From positions 2,604,001 through 2,668,000 of the forward strand of contig NZ_CP041036.1 in NCBI RefSeq assembly GCF_006385555.1: a DNA stretch of 64,000 nt, in the 5' to 3' direction. Origin of the DNA: Shewanella polaris. GTDB taxonomy: Bacteria > Pseudomonadota > Gammaproteobacteria > Enterobacterales > Shewanellaceae. Below the pieces are notes generated by a model. That model did not search any database. It worked only from the letters and a program-made list of their open reading frames with translations, and was not told where the DNA came from. The translations under genes and the position numbers were made by a program. Shown here in pieces: positions 37,753 through 47,411 of the stretch; position 1 is the first letter of the stretch, and every line of letters begins with the position of its first letter.

Positions 37753-38016
37753 ATGAACCCGATAAAATGCACGCACTATGACTACATTGAATTACTGTGC
37801 CTGTATCAATATCGGGTAAAACTGACATTACACTCTGGTGATGTATTTATTGGCAAATTTAGTGCTACAACCTTAGTGAATAACAACAATCAAAGATACG
37901 AAGCCATCGTTGGAGTAAGTGACATCCAACAACCACTCATTGTTATTCTACCTGACATAACCCGCATAGATGTACTGAGTGACAAAGCCAAATTTGACCA
38001 TTTAATACTCACTTAG
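37753..38016 (+). CDS. Rof-like Rho-binding antiterminator
   Basis: This 87-residue protein matches E. coli Rof (YaeO) in its opening: IKCTHYDYIELLCLYQYRVKLTLHSGD, then a small Sm-like beta barrel. Rof binds the primary RNA site of Rho and inhibits termination. The C-terminal strand DITRIDVLS corresponds to the last Rof strand. It is in a likely operon with the SIMPL and phosphatase genes. The fold assignment is by pattern only. Confidence 0.78.
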   Translation: MNPIKCTHYDYIELLCLYQYRVKLTLHSGDVFIGKFSATTLVNNNNQRYEAIVGVSDIQQPLIVILPDITRIDVLSDKAKFDHLILT

Positions 38017-38150
38017 TCCTTATTGGATCAAACAAAATAAAAATATCCACTTTGGCGCACTAATATTCGACACCCCTTAGTCCAATACATTACAATGCGC
38101 AGCATTTTTCGCTTTATTCCTTGTTAATTTGCATAACACTAGGTAGTTGT

Positions 38151-38588
38151 ATGTCCCTTGCTCTAAATCCAGCACAAACCCAAACTGATTTCCCTGATGA
38201 TATAGCAGCACGCATTGCTCAATCAGAAGCGCGAGTTATCAAAGCTATTTTCCCCTCTAACACTAATCACCATAACACCTTGTTTGGTGGTGATGCGTTA
38301 GCGTGGATGGACGAAACCGCTTTTATCGCCGCCACTCGTTTTTGTCGTAAGGCCTTAGTCACGGTCAGTTCTGATCGCATTGATTTTAAAAAAGCGATAC
38401 CCGCTGGCAGCTTAGCAGAGCTTATCGCTAATGTTATCCATGTGGGAAATACCTCATTAAAAGTTGAAGTTAATATATATGTCGAAGACATGTATAAAGA
38501 TCATCGCGAACATGCAATTCGTGGGGTATTTACTTTTGTTGCTGTAGACGAAGAGAGAAATCCCGTTCAGGTATGGCCACACGGCTAG
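38151..38588 (+). CDS. Acyl-CoA thioesterase (YciA-like hotdog)
   Basis: The 145-residue protein starts at ATG 38151 with an AGGTAG site; an upstream in-frame start at 38121 would add a cysteine-containing hydrophobic extension. The hotdog signature is clear: NTLFGGDALAWMDETAF near residue 43 (with the catalytic Asp) and VSSDRIDFKKAIPAGSL near 73. YciA-type enzymes hydrolyse a broad range of acyl-CoAs in the cytoplasm. A terminator-like hairpin follows. Confidence 0.87.
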   Translation: MSLALNPAQTQTDFPDDIAARIAQSEARVIKAIFPSNTNHHNTLFGGDALAWMDETAFIAATRFCRKALVTVSSDRIDFKKAIPAGSLAELIANVIHVGNTSLKVEVNIYVEDMYKDHREHAIRGVFTFVAVDEERNPVQVWPHG

Positions 38589-38603
38589 AACTAATCCCAT
38601 ATA

Positions 38604-38630
38604 AATGCAGTCATTAGGCTGCATTGTTTT
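38604..38630 (+). terminator. Terminator after the thioesterase gene
   Basis: AATGCAG (38604-38610) pairs with CTGCATT (38619-38625) and is followed by GTTTT. The stem is short and the T run is imperfect. Confidence 0.55.
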
Positions 38631-38770
38631 GTTATTTATTCGACTAAAGTCTATAGTTTTGCTGTTTTTGTTCAATATCATTAATAATATGACATAAAGC
38701 CATAGAACACTCGATTACTTTTCTGTTACATTAAATTTATCTTCGCGTGCAACATAGAATAAAAAATGCC

Positions 38771-39433
38771 ATGAAGCTTGAAAATTTAAATATCATCATT
38801 GCCGACGATCACCCATTATTCCGTAATGCTTTAAGATTGGCATTGAGTAATACCTTTGAAAAAACTCAATGGTTTGAGGCTGATAGTGCAGAAGCGCTGC
38901 AACGTGTTATTGATCAAAAAGAGATAGTTTTTGATTTAATTCTGCTTGATCTACAAATGCCGGGGTCTCACGGTTACTCTACCCTTATCCACCTTCGTAC
39001 ACATTACCCTGACATCCCAGTAGTGGTGATCTCAGCCCATGAGGACATTAATACAATAAGCCGTGCGGTACATTACGGTAGCAGTGGATTTATTCCTAAA
39101 TCTGCCTCCATGGAAGTATTGGGAGAAGCATTAAATGCCGTGTTATATGGTGATATTTGGTTACCAAAAGGGACTCAAGTCGTTCCTATCCCAGATGATC
39201 CATCGGACCAAATGGCCAGTCGACTGACCGATTTAACGCCGCAACAATATCGAGTATTACAAATGTTCGCAGAAGGGTTACTCAACAAGCAAATTGCGTA
39301 TGACTTTGGTGTTTCTGAAGCCACCATCAAAGCGCATGCAACTGCAATATTTCGTAAGCTTGGTGTTCGCAATCGTACTCAAGCGGTGATAGCATTACAA
39401 CAACTCGAAATGGATAGAATCGATATATCTTAA
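38771..39433 (+). CDS. LuxR/NarL-type response regulator
   Basis: The 220-residue protein starts best at ATG 38771 (MKLENLNIIIADDH). It has a receiver domain with the acidic pocket ADDHP and the phosphoacceptor Asp in LILLDLQMPG near residue 57, then a LuxR-type HTH: LTPQQYRVLQMFAEGLLNKQIA and SEATIKAHATAIFRKLGVRNR. No histidine kinase gene is adjacent, so its partner lies elsewhere. The DUF938 methyltransferase start overlaps its stop by one base (TAATG), suggesting coupled translation. Confidence 0.92.
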   Translation: MKLENLNIIIADDHPLFRNALRLALSNTFEKTQWFEADSAEALQRVIDQKEIVFDLILLDLQMPGSHGYSTLIHLRTHYPDIPVVVISAHEDINTISRAVHYGSSGFIPKSASMEVLGEALNAVLYGDIWLPKGTQVVPIPDDPSDQMASRLTDLTPQQYRVLQMFAEGLLNKQIAYDFGVSEATIKAHATAIFRKLGVRNRTQAVIALQQLEMDRIDIS

Positions 39434-40041
39434 TGCCTCAAACACTAGAACAACTGCCTTTTTCACAAGCATGTGAAAATAATAAACAGCCTATTTTAAC
39501 CCTGTTGATACAGTGGCTGAACAATAGGCAACATATTCTTGAAATAGGCAGTGGCACAGGGCAGCACAGTGTCTATTTCGCAAAAAACCTTCCTCATGTG
39601 CGTTGGCAACCAAGCGATCAACTACATTATTTAGATACATTGCAAACTCGGCTCAATTTGCAAGCCTCACCCAATCTACAACAAGCAATCTCTCTTGATG
39701 TGACCCAGCAGTGGCCACTACTAACATCGAACGTTGATGCTATATTCAGTGCTAATACTCTGCATATTATGAGTCAAGCAATGGTGGAAGCCTTTTTTAC
39801 TGGTGTCGGGAGTGTGTTGGTTAATTCAGGCTCGTTAGTGATTTATGGCCCATTTAATTACCAAGGTCAATTTACCAGTGACAGCAATCGACAATTCAAT
39901 TTATGGCTGCAACAAAATAATCCACAAAGTAGCATCCGTGATATTGAATGGATTTGTCACTTAGCACAGCAGCAAGGATTAACACTCCAAGAAGATATTG
40001 CTATGCCCGCCAATAATCGTATGTTGCATTTTATTAAGTGA
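39433..40041 (+). CDS. DUF938 SAM-dependent methyltransferase-like protein
   Basis: The 202-residue protein opens with PFSQACENNKQPILTLL and the SAM-binding glycine motif ILEIGSGTGQHSVYFA near residue 37, both typical of DUF938. AIFSANTLHIMS near residue 110 matches motif II/post-II. The substrate is unknown; DUF938 relatives occur in eukaryotes and bacteria (METTL26). It is translationally overlapped with the response regulator gene by one base. Confidence 0.85.
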   Translation: MPQTLEQLPFSQACENNKQPILTLLIQWLNNRQHILEIGSGTGQHSVYFAKNLPHVRWQPSDQLHYLDTLQTRLNLQASPNLQQAISLDVTQQWPLLTSNVDAIFSANTLHIMSQAMVEAFFTGVGSVLVNSGSLVIYGPFNYQGQFTSDSNRQFNLWLQQNNPQSSIRDIEWICHLAQQQGLTLQEDIAMPANNRMLHFIK

Positions 40042-40292
40042 TCTCAAATCTAAATATTGTTCAAACTGCAATTTATATTGCTAACAAGATAATGTCACAC
40101 TAACAGTTTATTGATTACCAGTGATGCAATACAGTTAGTACGGCTAGTACGGCCTCACTCAAACCATTTAACAATAATTTTATTACCAAAGCTTGGGTCA
40201 ACCCATCGAACAGTATCCATTTGATGAGTGACAGACTCGATCCAAAATTTATAAGCTAATGACTGGAATTAAAATACACAAGGACACACATT

Positions 40293-41138
40293 ATGGGTTC
40301 GGTTACCACTAAAAGACATCCCAATGGTCTTGATTATGTCGATATAGATACAGCACTCTGCCAAGCTAGAATTTTTATGCAGGGGGCGCAAATAGATCAA
40401 TTTACTCCTGTAGGTAAAGCACCGCTGTTATGGGTGTCAAGTGCCGATGATTACCAACCGGGTAATGGCATTAGAGGTGGAATACCCATCTGCTGGCCTT
40501 GGTTTGGCATGAGTGATACCAAAGGATTTCCACAACATGGTTTTGCCCGCAATAAAATTTGGGTGCTTGAATCCGTTAATATGCGTAATGAACTCGTTGA
40601 TTTAATTTTCACTCTACCTGCCAGTGAAATCGATAAGAATTATTGGCCTCACGATAGCCAAATAAAAGTGTTATTTACCTTAGGCGAAAGCTTATCGGTA
40701 AGCATAGTGAATACTAACAACGCAGATTATGACATAAAGCTTACCCAAGCATTACACAGCTACTTCCCCATCGAAGATATTCACCAACTTAACGTCAGTG
40801 GTTTTAGTGACTCTGCATACATTGAATTTGGTGAAGGCCCTTTCAAACAACATGATGATGTAATCACTTTTAAGCAAGAGACTGATAGAGTGTATACCCA
40901 ATTAGGTCATACTCAGGAGTTACATACACCCAATGGCACTATTGTGGTTAGCCGTGAAAACAGCCAATCTTCGGTGTTATGGAATCCTTGGATTGAAAAA
41001 TCAACGCGTTTATCTCGGTTTAACGCTGAAGATTACTTAACCATGGTGTGCTTAGAAGCAGCTAATGTGCGGGAAGACTGTGTGGTAATGGCTCCAGGGC
41101 AAAGCCATACATTAACAACTCATATTGGCTGGAAATAA
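40293..41138 (+). CDS. D-hexose-6-phosphate mutarotase (YeaD-like)
   Basis: The 281-residue protein belongs to the aldose 1-epimerase-like fold. Typical YeaD motifs are GGIPICWPWFG near residue 61, QHGFARNKIW near 83 and FNAEDYLTMVCLEAANV near the C terminus. It interconverts the anomers of glucose 6-phosphate and related sugars in the cytoplasm. In E. coli yeaD lies beside gapA; here it stands alone. The ATG at 40293 has an AAGGA site. Confidence 0.88.
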   Translation: MGSVTTKRHPNGLDYVDIDTALCQARIFMQGAQIDQFTPVGKAPLLWVSSADDYQPGNGIRGGIPICWPWFGMSDTKGFPQHGFARNKIWVLESVNMRNELVDLIFTLPASEIDKNYWPHDSQIKVLFTLGESLSVSIVNTNNADYDIKLTQALHSYFPIEDIHQLNVSGFSDSAYIEFGEGPFKQHDDVITFKQETDRVYTQLGHTQELHTPNGTIVVSRENSQSSVLWNPWIEKSTRLSRFNAEDYLTMVCLEAANVREDCVVMAPGQSHTLTTHIGWK

Positions 41139-41191
41139 AAACACTTAATCGAGTGATATACGCAGTCATAACGATAAAACACAACCATAGA

Positions 41192-41213
41192 AAAGGCAGC
41201 CTAAGCTGCCTTT
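41192..41213. terminator. Bidirectional terminator between yeaD-like and 5'-nucleotidase genes
   Basis: AAAGGCAGC (41192-41200) pairs with GCTGCCTTT (41205-41213) around CTAA. Short A/T runs flank both sides, serving the two convergent genes. Confidence 0.7.
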
Positions 41214-41270
41214 GTCACTTTCTAAGATTAATTTTTAATTAATCCATTTCAAGTTTTACATGATTTTATA

Positions 41271-43193
41271 TTATTGATTATCTTCTGGTTTAAACACTGG
41301 ATTATCAAGATTAGCTTCAAAGCTAGTTGGTGCAATGAAAGTTAAACCTGTTGGGATTTCTTCTAATTTCTGTCCAGCCAGAGTTAACGCTTCTACATAT
41401 TCAATCATAGATTCGTTATCAATAAAGCCAGACTTAATAACAGGAGAAAGCTTCTTAGTGTCAAAAATATCATAACCATCTTTACCACCAGCAATATAAG
41501 CATTGGTAGAAATCTTGTAAGTCATATCAGGATCAATATCGGTACAACTACCAGCAGCTACACCGTTAGGGCATATATGTAAGTCTTCAATTTGTTCACC
41601 AGCAACGGCTTTACCATTGAAAGTAAATTCCACATTAGCAAATGTTGGGAATGAACCTGAAGAAGTAGTCAATGAGTAATTAATGGTATCTTCTAGCAGT
41701 TGAGTCACATCGCTACCTTTCAACTCAACAATAGCTAACTCATTACTGAAATATAAAAGTGAACCAATAATATAACCTGCAGTTAAATCACCATTTTCAT
41801 CATTTTTAATATCATTACGCACACCACCAGTGTTTGTAATAGCCATATCAACACCATAACCATGTTGATTTAGCTTCCAAACCATAGATGCTGCAACATG
41901 GGCACCTGCTTCTGATCCCGTAACCGGTAATGAAGCGCCGTTACGTTTAACACCTGGCTGGCGCACATGATCTAACATACCAGTATCAACTGGATCGTTG
42001 GCATCAAATACTTGACCGATCACTTTACCTTCAAACTGTTCAATAAGTGGTTTGTAGTCGATATCGATAATACTGCGCAGTAAAGCATCTTCTTCAGTAA
42101 TGGCAATATTATCTTGCTCAGCAACAAAGGCTTCTACAGCACTTTGATCAGCTTCAGTCAATGACTCACTTGTATCCTCGACATATTCGTGCGTAAAGTT
42201 ATCGCCAATTAACAGGGTGTTATTACCTTGACAAACTGTCACATCACCATCTTCAAAAGTAATATCTGCTTGGCCAACAGCTTGAGCAACCTCGCCAGCT
42301 TGTACGATACATGTTTTAGAAGTGCCGTTAGGATTAGTAATCATCTCTGCATAACTTGCAATGCTTGAACCCATGCCTCTACCAATATTAGTGAAGTCAC
42401 CTAATAGCGTATGAGAGTGACCACCAACAATGACGTCTACACCGTTAACACTTTCAGCAATGCGGATATCTCTATCTAAGCCGATGTGACTTACCATCAC
42501 AACTTTATCCACGCCCATCTCATTTAACGCATCAACTGTGGCTTGAGCAGTTACCACTTCACCATTGAAAACTAAATCTTCACCTGGAGAAGAAATCGAC
42601 TTCATGTCTTCTAATACTAAACCGAAAATACCAACTTTAACGTCACCGTATTCTTTAATAATGTAAGGCTTAATATTAGTCACACCAGACATTTGAGAGT
42701 CTGCACTAGTATCTAAGTTAGCAGCGAGAAGAGGAAAGTTAACCTTATTAACAAATTCAATCAACGGACCATCACCAAGGTCAAACTCGTGGTTACCAAT
42801 CGTCATTGCATCAAGGTTCATTTCACGCAATAAAGTGGCATTTCCAGCACCTTTTAAGACGTTAAAATAAAGTGAACCCTGGAAAGCGTCACCACCGTGT
42901 AAAGCGAGGAAAGGCTTATTTTCATCAGCAGCCATCGTTCTAGCATTGTTTAATGCTGTAGCAACACGTGGATAACCACCAACATCAGTGTTAATACTCA
43001 TATCTTCAGAATTAACTTGGGCGGTAAAATCTAATGATGTTGGATCAAAACTCGAATGAGTATCGTTGATATGTGCAATGCGTAAGTTAAACGTGTCAAT
43101 GTTAACGGTAGCATCATCATCACTACTGTTGCAGCCTGTTAATGCAACAATAATAGCCGTTGCCAGTAAACCTTTATACATCGTTTTGTTCAT
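41271..43193 (-). CDS. 5'-nucleotidase/metallophosphatase lipoprotein (UshA/NadN family)
   Basis: The start is set at ATG 43193 (MNKTMYKGLL) with a GGGG ribosome-binding site; the frame runs 4 codons further. The lipobox LTGC is at residues about 19-22 (in VALTGCNSSDDD), so it is a lipoprotein. The N-terminal metallophosphatase domain has AHINDTHSSF, GNHEFDLGDGP, VSHIGLDRD and GGHSHTLLG. The C-terminal substrate domain contains TNTGGVRND near residue 460 and GGKDGYD. It hydrolyses extracellular nucleotides, UDP-sugars or NAD; the preferred one cannot be told. Confidence 0.92.
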   Translation of the reverse strand: MNKTMYKGLLATAIIVALTGCNSSDDDATVNIDTFNLRIAHINDTHSSFDPTSLDFTAQVNSEDMSINTDVGGYPRVATALNNARTMAADENKPFLALHGGDAFQGSLYFNVLKGAGNATLLREMNLDAMTIGNHEFDLGDGPLIEFVNKVNFPLLAANLDTSADSQMSGVTNIKPYIIKEYGDVKVGIFGLVLEDMKSISSPGEDLVFNGEVVTAQATVDALNEMGVDKVVMVSHIGLDRDIRIAESVNGVDVIVGGHSHTLLGDFTNIGRGMGSSIASYAEMITNPNGTSKTCIVQAGEVAQAVGQADITFEDGDVTVCQGNNTLLIGDNFTHEYVEDTSESLTEADQSAVEAFVAEQDNIAITEEDALLRSIIDIDYKPLIEQFEGKVIGQVFDANDPVDTGMLDHVRQPGVKRNGASLPVTGSEAGAHVAASMVWKLNQHGYGVDMAITNTGGVRNDIKNDENGDLTAGYIIGSLLYFSNELAIVELKGSDVTQLLEDTINYSLTTSSGSFPTFANVEFTFNGKAVAGEQIEDLHICPNGVAAGSCTDIDPDMTYKISTNAYIAGGKDGYDIFDTKKLSPVIKSGFIDNESMIEYVEALTLAGQKLEEIPTGLTFIAPTSFEANLDNPVFKPEDNQ

Positions 43194-43685
43194 GTAAGAC
43201 CCCATTATTTAGATAATTTATTATTTTTGCTTGATATGAATCAGCTTTACTTTCGAGTTTAATTATTTGTTTGAGATAAAATAGTTTTTGGTTAAAGAAG
43301 GAGGTTTAATACAAAAAAACAAAGACACTGTATCAACAAAACCATGATCTAAATTAACCATAAGCAACTGCAAACATTATCCCGAAAATTAGAGACTCTC
43401 ATTTTTACCGGCTAGATAATAGCAAAATATAGCGGGGATATGTGACGAATTTATAACAAAATGTGACATTTAATTTAATACTAACAAGCAGTTACAACAC
43501 GCATTATCTTTATTTAAAAACAGTGACACGTTCAGGGTGAGGTTTAAACTACTAAAAAAATGGTTTAGCGGAATTTAAACAACTAAACCATTAAATTTAT
43601 ATAGATATTTACTTAAAGCACCCAAAAGGCTGATTGTTTTCTAAGTAAAACAACAAAAGCTTTACCAACAGCCATTAAATTAACA
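43194..43685. other. Intergenic region with a minus-strand terminator
   Basis: At 43552-43592 an inverted repeat AATGGTTTAG/CTAAACCATT is preceded on the plus strand by seven A, so on the minus strand it is a terminator with a T run for the esterase gene that ends at 43686. The rest (43194-43550) is AT-rich, contains two TGTGAC half-sites 20 bases apart near 43440-43465, and should hold the nucleotidase promoter. No gene is seen. Confidence 0.65.
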
Positions 43686-44354
43686 TCAACGTAATACTTG
43701 CTGTAACCATTGACCTATTTCGGTCAATTGATTAGGTAAAACACTGTGCGCCATCGGAAAGGTTTTCCAAATGGTACTGTAACCCGCTGCATTGAGGGCA
43801 TCATTTGCCATTTTGCCTGCATATAACGGCACAACATCATCTTGCTCACCGTGATGTTGTAATATTGGCGTCGTACGATTGGCCTCTGCAAGATGCTCAG
43901 GTAATTTGTCACCACCGGGTAAATAACAAGAAAGCGCCATGATGCCTGCAAGCTGTTGATCAAAACGCAATCCAGTGAACAAACTCATGACTCCACCTTG
44001 GCTAAACCCAGCCAAAATAATTTTATTTGCAGGGATACCACTGTTTATTTGTTCAAGAATTAACTGCTGGATTGCTTTTTCTGAGGCCATAACACCTTGT
44101 AGATCTGCACGGTCATGCAAATCCATGCTTTTAATGTCATACCATGACCGCATCACAAAACCGCCATTTATTGTCACCGCTTGTTCTGGTGCGTGGGGAA
44201 ATATAAAGCGAATACTATGCTGGCTATTGAGGCCTAATGCTGGCACAACAGGGGCAAAACCCGCGCCAGAATCACCTAAGCCATGTAACCAAATCACACA
44301 AGAAGTAGCAGCTAATTGTGGTTCAACCACTATTTTTTCTAACGGAGTAGACAT
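43686..44354 (-). CDS. Carboxylesterase/phospholipase (Abhydrolase_2)
   Basis: The preferred start is ATG 44354 (MSTPLEKIV) with an AGGA site 9 bases upstream; the frame extends by 6 codons to a TTG. The alpha/beta hydrolase has an oxyanion motif WLHGLGDSG near residue 24, the nucleophile elbow LAGFSQGGVMS near 112, the acid in HGEQDDVVPL near 165 and the His in PMAHSV near 200. Such small esterases hydrolyse short-chain esters and acyl-protein or lysophospholipid substrates in the cytoplasm. Confidence 0.9.
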   Translation of the reverse strand: MSTPLEKIVVEPQLAATSCVIWLHGLGDSGAGFAPVVPALGLNSQHSIRFIFPHAPEQAVTINGGFVMRSWYDIKSMDLHDRADLQGVMASEKAIQQLILEQINSGIPANKIILAGFSQGGVMSLFTGLRFDQQLAGIMALSCYLPGGDKLPEHLAEANRTTPILQHHGEQDDVVPLYAGKMANDALNAAGYSTIWKTFPMAHSVLPNQLTEIGQWLQQVLR

Positions 44355-44545
44355 ATTCATCAATCCTATCAATACAGTAACAATATTATTGGTTATCTTA
44401 CGTTAATTGATTTTTAACATCGAACTATTCACGCTCTTTAACCAAACAAAAAACCTAATTTAATGGCCTTTTATTTGATTAGCACGGTTATAGCCTAAAT
44501 ATACTTTGTTAGATTGGTTGGTTCATATAAACTTAATACAAACAG

Positions 44546-44773
44546 TTATTGTGCATGTATCCCTGTGACATCAAGTAACGCTTCTAATTGCTCCGGATTA
44601 TCAAGCTTGAGGCTCCATCTTACTGTGCCAGCATCTGCAACAACCACTAAACCTTGATGAAAACAACTAATATCATCCACTGATGCAGCAAGCACCAATT
44701 GACTATCATGAAATCGGCACTGAATCTCATGAACAGTGACAATAATTTTACCCAATGAAAAATCGATAACCAT
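44546..44773 (-). CDS. DUF3389 small protein
   Basis: This 75-residue protein begins MVIDFSLGKIIVTVHEIQCR, the pattern I associate with DUF3389, a short family limited to Shewanella, Vibrio and relatives. It is all-beta by appearance with a helix near the end (NPEQLEALLDVT). It has no signal peptide and no catalytic motif. It follows slyD on the same strand, but a terminator separates them. Function is unknown. Confidence 0.7.
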   Translation of the reverse strand: MVIDFSLGKIIVTVHEIQCRFHDSQLVLAASVDDISCFHQGLVVVADAGTVRWSLKLDNPEQLEALLDVTGIHAQ

Positions 44774-44795
44774 AATAACTCACTATAGAAACAAA

Positions 44796-44821
44796 AAATC
44801 CCAAGTATAAACTTGGGATTT
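44796..44821 (-). terminator. Rho-independent terminator after slyD
   Basis: AAATCCCAAGT/ACTTGGGATTT forms an 11-bp perfect stem with an ATAA loop. On the minus strand it is followed by a T run, about 57 bases after the slyD stop. Confidence 0.88.
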
Positions 44822-44877
44822 ACACATCAACTAAACTACGGCTCTAATTAATATTAACCGTCGTTCAATCAAACAGA

Positions 44878-45360
44878 TTAGTGGTGATGACCGCCTGCAC
44901 CATGGGCATGACCATGGGCAATTTCTTCATCAGAGGCATCACGAGCACCGACAACTTCAATATCGAATGTTAACTCACGACCCGATAGAGGATGATTAAC
45001 ATCTACCGTTGCCATAAATTTACCCACTTTGATGATGGTGACTTGACGTTGGCCTTCCTCAGTATTCACAACGGCTGCCATGCCAGGTTTCCATACCTTT
45101 GCGCCCACAAGATGTTTCACTGATACGCGTTGTTCAGCGTCAGCTTGACGTTCACCATAGGTGTCGGCTGCTGGAGGAGTAATGGTAAACTTGTCGCCGA
45201 TTTCTTTACCATTAATAGCAGCTTCGATACCAGGCATCATGTTGTCATGACCATGCAAATATGCAATCGGCTCACGACCTTCATTTGATTCAATCACATC
45301 GCCTTTTTCATCACGTAGCGTGTAATTAAACTGCACTATCATATCGTCTTTAATGCTCAT
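44878..45360 (-). CDS. slyD: FKBP-type peptidyl-prolyl isomerase, SlyD-like
   Basis: The 160-residue protein has an FKBP domain with an inserted IF chaperone loop: LRDEKGDVIESNEG, YLHGHDNMMPGIEAAINGK and GRELTFDIEVVGARD. The C terminus is histidine-rich (HGHAHGAGGHHH), as in SlyD, which uses it for nickel binding in hydrogenase maturation. The tail is short compared with E. coli SlyD, so nickel handling may be reduced. It acts in the cytoplasm. Confidence 0.9.
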   Translation of the reverse strand: MSIKDDMIVQFNYTLRDEKGDVIESNEGREPIAYLHGHDNMMPGIEAAINGKEIGDKFTITPPAADTYGERQADAEQRVSVKHLVGAKVWKPGMAAVVNTEEGQRQVTIIKVGKFMATVDVNHPLSGRELTFDIEVVGARDASDEEIAHGHAHGAGGHHH

Positions 45361-45446
45361 TATTGTTCCTTAACTCAAAAATTTGCCGAAGCTTAACAAA
45401 AGCCTGCTTATGCATCCACAAAAAAGTACCCATTAACTAGAGAGCA

Positions 45447-46748
45447 TCATAGTTTGATACCTAACGCAGTAAATGTTTGTTGATCGGGGAAACCGTCTGC
45501 AATAAGCCCATTTTGCTTTTGAAAGGCTTGTAAACCTAACACTGAATTACGGCCCAAAATACCATCTGGCTTACCTACATCAAATCCTGCATTATTTAGC
45601 TTTTGTTGTAATTGCGTTACTATTTCCCGGCTTAATCTTGGTTGTTTAGGTACCGCACGAGTGAGTGCTGCACCACCGTTGATTCGGTCGGCTAAATGCC
45701 CTACTGCAATGGCATAAAATTCTGAACGATTCCAACGCATGATCACGTTAAAGTTGTCATATCCTAAGAAAGCAGGTCCGGTATGCCCAGCAGGTAAATA
45801 CAATGCCGCCTGCATGTCTGGTGTAGAAAGTGGTTGCCCATTGGATTTCTTTATATCCAGCTCACGCCATTTCACTAATGGCAACGGTTGCTTACCGCCT
45901 AAATAAGCAAATGAATAATGAGCAGGCAACAGTACTTCACGCCCCCACCGTTCATCCGCTTTCCAACCTAAGTGTTGTAGAAAATTTGCTGCTGAGGTTA
46001 ATGCATCCACCTCACTGTTCCATAAATCGGCAATACCATCACCATCACCATCAACGGCATATTTTCGATAGTTAGTTGGCATAAATTGAGTGTGGCCCAT
46101 AGCGCCAGCCCAAGAACCAACCATTTTACTGTCAGCAAATTGGTATTGTTGTTTCAATTTTAATGCTTGTAATAGTTCTCCAGTAAAATAATCACTTCTG
46201 CGTGGGTCGCACGCCAAAGTAGCAAGTGAATTAAGTACTGGCATACTGCCTTTGTAACCACCAAAATTAGTTTCAAGCCCCCAAAAAGCAACAATATACT
46301 GACCAGGAACGCCATATTCTTTGGTTAATTGGCTTAGCAATTGATGATGTTTAGCCATTAATTTTCGGCCTTGCTCGACTCGCCAAGGGGTCACACGTTT
46401 ATCAAAGTAATCCCCAAAAGTGGTGGTAAACTCTGGCTGTTGATTATCTAGCTCAATGACTCGAGGGACATATTTTAAGTTTGCTACCGTAGTATCTATA
46501 ATGTGTTGTGAAATCCCTGCATCCCTGGCTTTTTGTTGTAATCGCACCACACATTGGGCAAAACTTTCTGTCGGTATTATGGGGTCGGCGATCTTGACCA
46601 AAGCAGCAGCCTTGGGTATCGGCGTTGATGTTAGAGTCGTTGTAGGGGTTGATGTCGCAGGAGCCGCCGAAGCAGCACAAGCACTCAACACCGTGCAAGA
46701 TAAAATGATTGAAGCAACAAATACAGCAACACGGCTTTTTCTGGTCAT
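45447..46748 (-). CDS. Lytic murein transglycosylase (MltB-type, with PG-binding domain)
   Basis: The 433-residue protein begins with a lipoprotein signal peptide (ILSCTVLSACAAS; lipobox LSAC), followed by a Pro/Thr-rich linker. The SLT_2 domain contains the catalytic Glu in FWGLETNFGGYKGS near residue 158 and GAMGHTQFMPTNYRKYAVDGDG near 215 (split by convention). A peptidoglycan-binding_1 repeat closes the protein (LNNAGFDVGKPDGILGRNS). It cleaves glycan strands to 1,6-anhydroMurNAc at the outer membrane and aids wall remodelling. Confidence 0.92.
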   Translation of the reverse strand: MTRKSRVAVFVASIILSCTVLSACAASAAPATSTPTTTLTSTPIPKAAALVKIADPIIPTESFAQCVVRLQQKARDAGISQHIIDTTVANLKYVPRVIELDNQQPEFTTTFGDYFDKRVTPWRVEQGRKLMAKHHQLLSQLTKEYGVPGQYIVAFWGLETNFGGYKGSMPVLNSLATLACDPRRSDYFTGELLQALKLKQQYQFADSKMVGSWAGAMGHTQFMPTNYRKYAVDGDGDGIADLWNSEVDALTSAANFLQHLGWKADERWGREVLLPAHYSFAYLGGKQPLPLVKWRELDIKKSNGQPLSTPDMQAALYLPAGHTGPAFLGYDNFNVIMRWNRSEFYAIAVGHLADRINGGAALTRAVPKQPRLSREIVTQLQQKLNNAGFDVGKPDGILGRNSVLGLQAFQKQNGLIADGFPDQQTFTALGIKL

Positions 46749-46988
46749 GAAACAACACTTAATTAAGACAAAATGAATGATGAATATCGTGACTCATCGC
46801 CCATCAGGAAACAAGAGCTAGTAACATTAATCCCTGTTTATTTATGCTAAATACATCATTAAAAATAAAAATGCTGCTAAATTACCCAGCTAAAATCTTA
46901 TTAAACAAAATTGTCATTAATTAAGCCTTTTCCTTATTCATTGAGTCCGTATAATGAAACTAATTCTCACTCATTTAAGCGATTTATC

Positions 46989-47348
46989 ATGACTGAACAG
47001 ACAGCAGCACCAACAAGCTTTATCGAAAACGTAAAACAACACCAAGTCTTATGGGGCTTACAGGATGAAACTGGTGAAGGTTGGGTTGTATGCGACTCAT
47101 CTGAATTTGAAGAAACTGATGTTATGCCACTTTGGTCAAGCGAAGCAGCTGCAACAAGCCACTGCACTGATGAATGGGCTGACTACAAAGCGGTGACGAT
47201 TACACTCACCGACTTTTTAGAATACTGGGTAAGTGATTTAAATGATGATGGCGTATTAATTGGCGTTGATTGGGAAGCTGATCAAGAATGCCAAGAGGTT
47301 GATCCTATCGTATTAGCCAAAGAATTAGTTGATTTCGAAAAAGAATAA
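46989..47348 (+). CDS. DUF2750 protein
   Basis: The 119-residue protein starts at ATG 46989 (MTEQTAAPTSF). DUF2750 hallmarks are QHQVLWGLQDETGEGWVVCD near residue 16, VMPLWSSEAAATS and a C-terminal LTDFLEYWVSDLNDDGVLIGV. It is acidic and soluble. Function is unknown. A good terminator follows, so it is probably monocistronic. Confidence 0.83.
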   Translation: MTEQTAAPTSFIENVKQHQVLWGLQDETGEGWVVCDSSEFEETDVMPLWSSEAAATSHCTDEWADYKAVTITLTDFLEYWVSDLNDDGVLIGVDWEADQECQEVDPIVLAKELVDFEKE

Positions 47349-47374
47349 TCATTACTAATTTGATCTTACTACTT

Positions 47375-47402
47375 AAGCTGTTCAGCCATTGAACAGCTTT
47401 TT
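47375..47402 (+). terminator. Rho-independent terminator after the DUF2750 gene
   Basis: AAGCTGTTCA (47375-47384) pairs perfectly with TGAACAGCTT (47390-47399) and ends in a run of five T. Confidence 0.85.
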
Positions 47403-47411
47403 GATATTATA

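Noticed and set aside
43436..43470. Two TGTGAC half-sites upstream of the 5'-nucleotidase
   Set aside because: They are direct, not inverted, copies and neither has a proper TCACA partner, so a CRP site is not supported.
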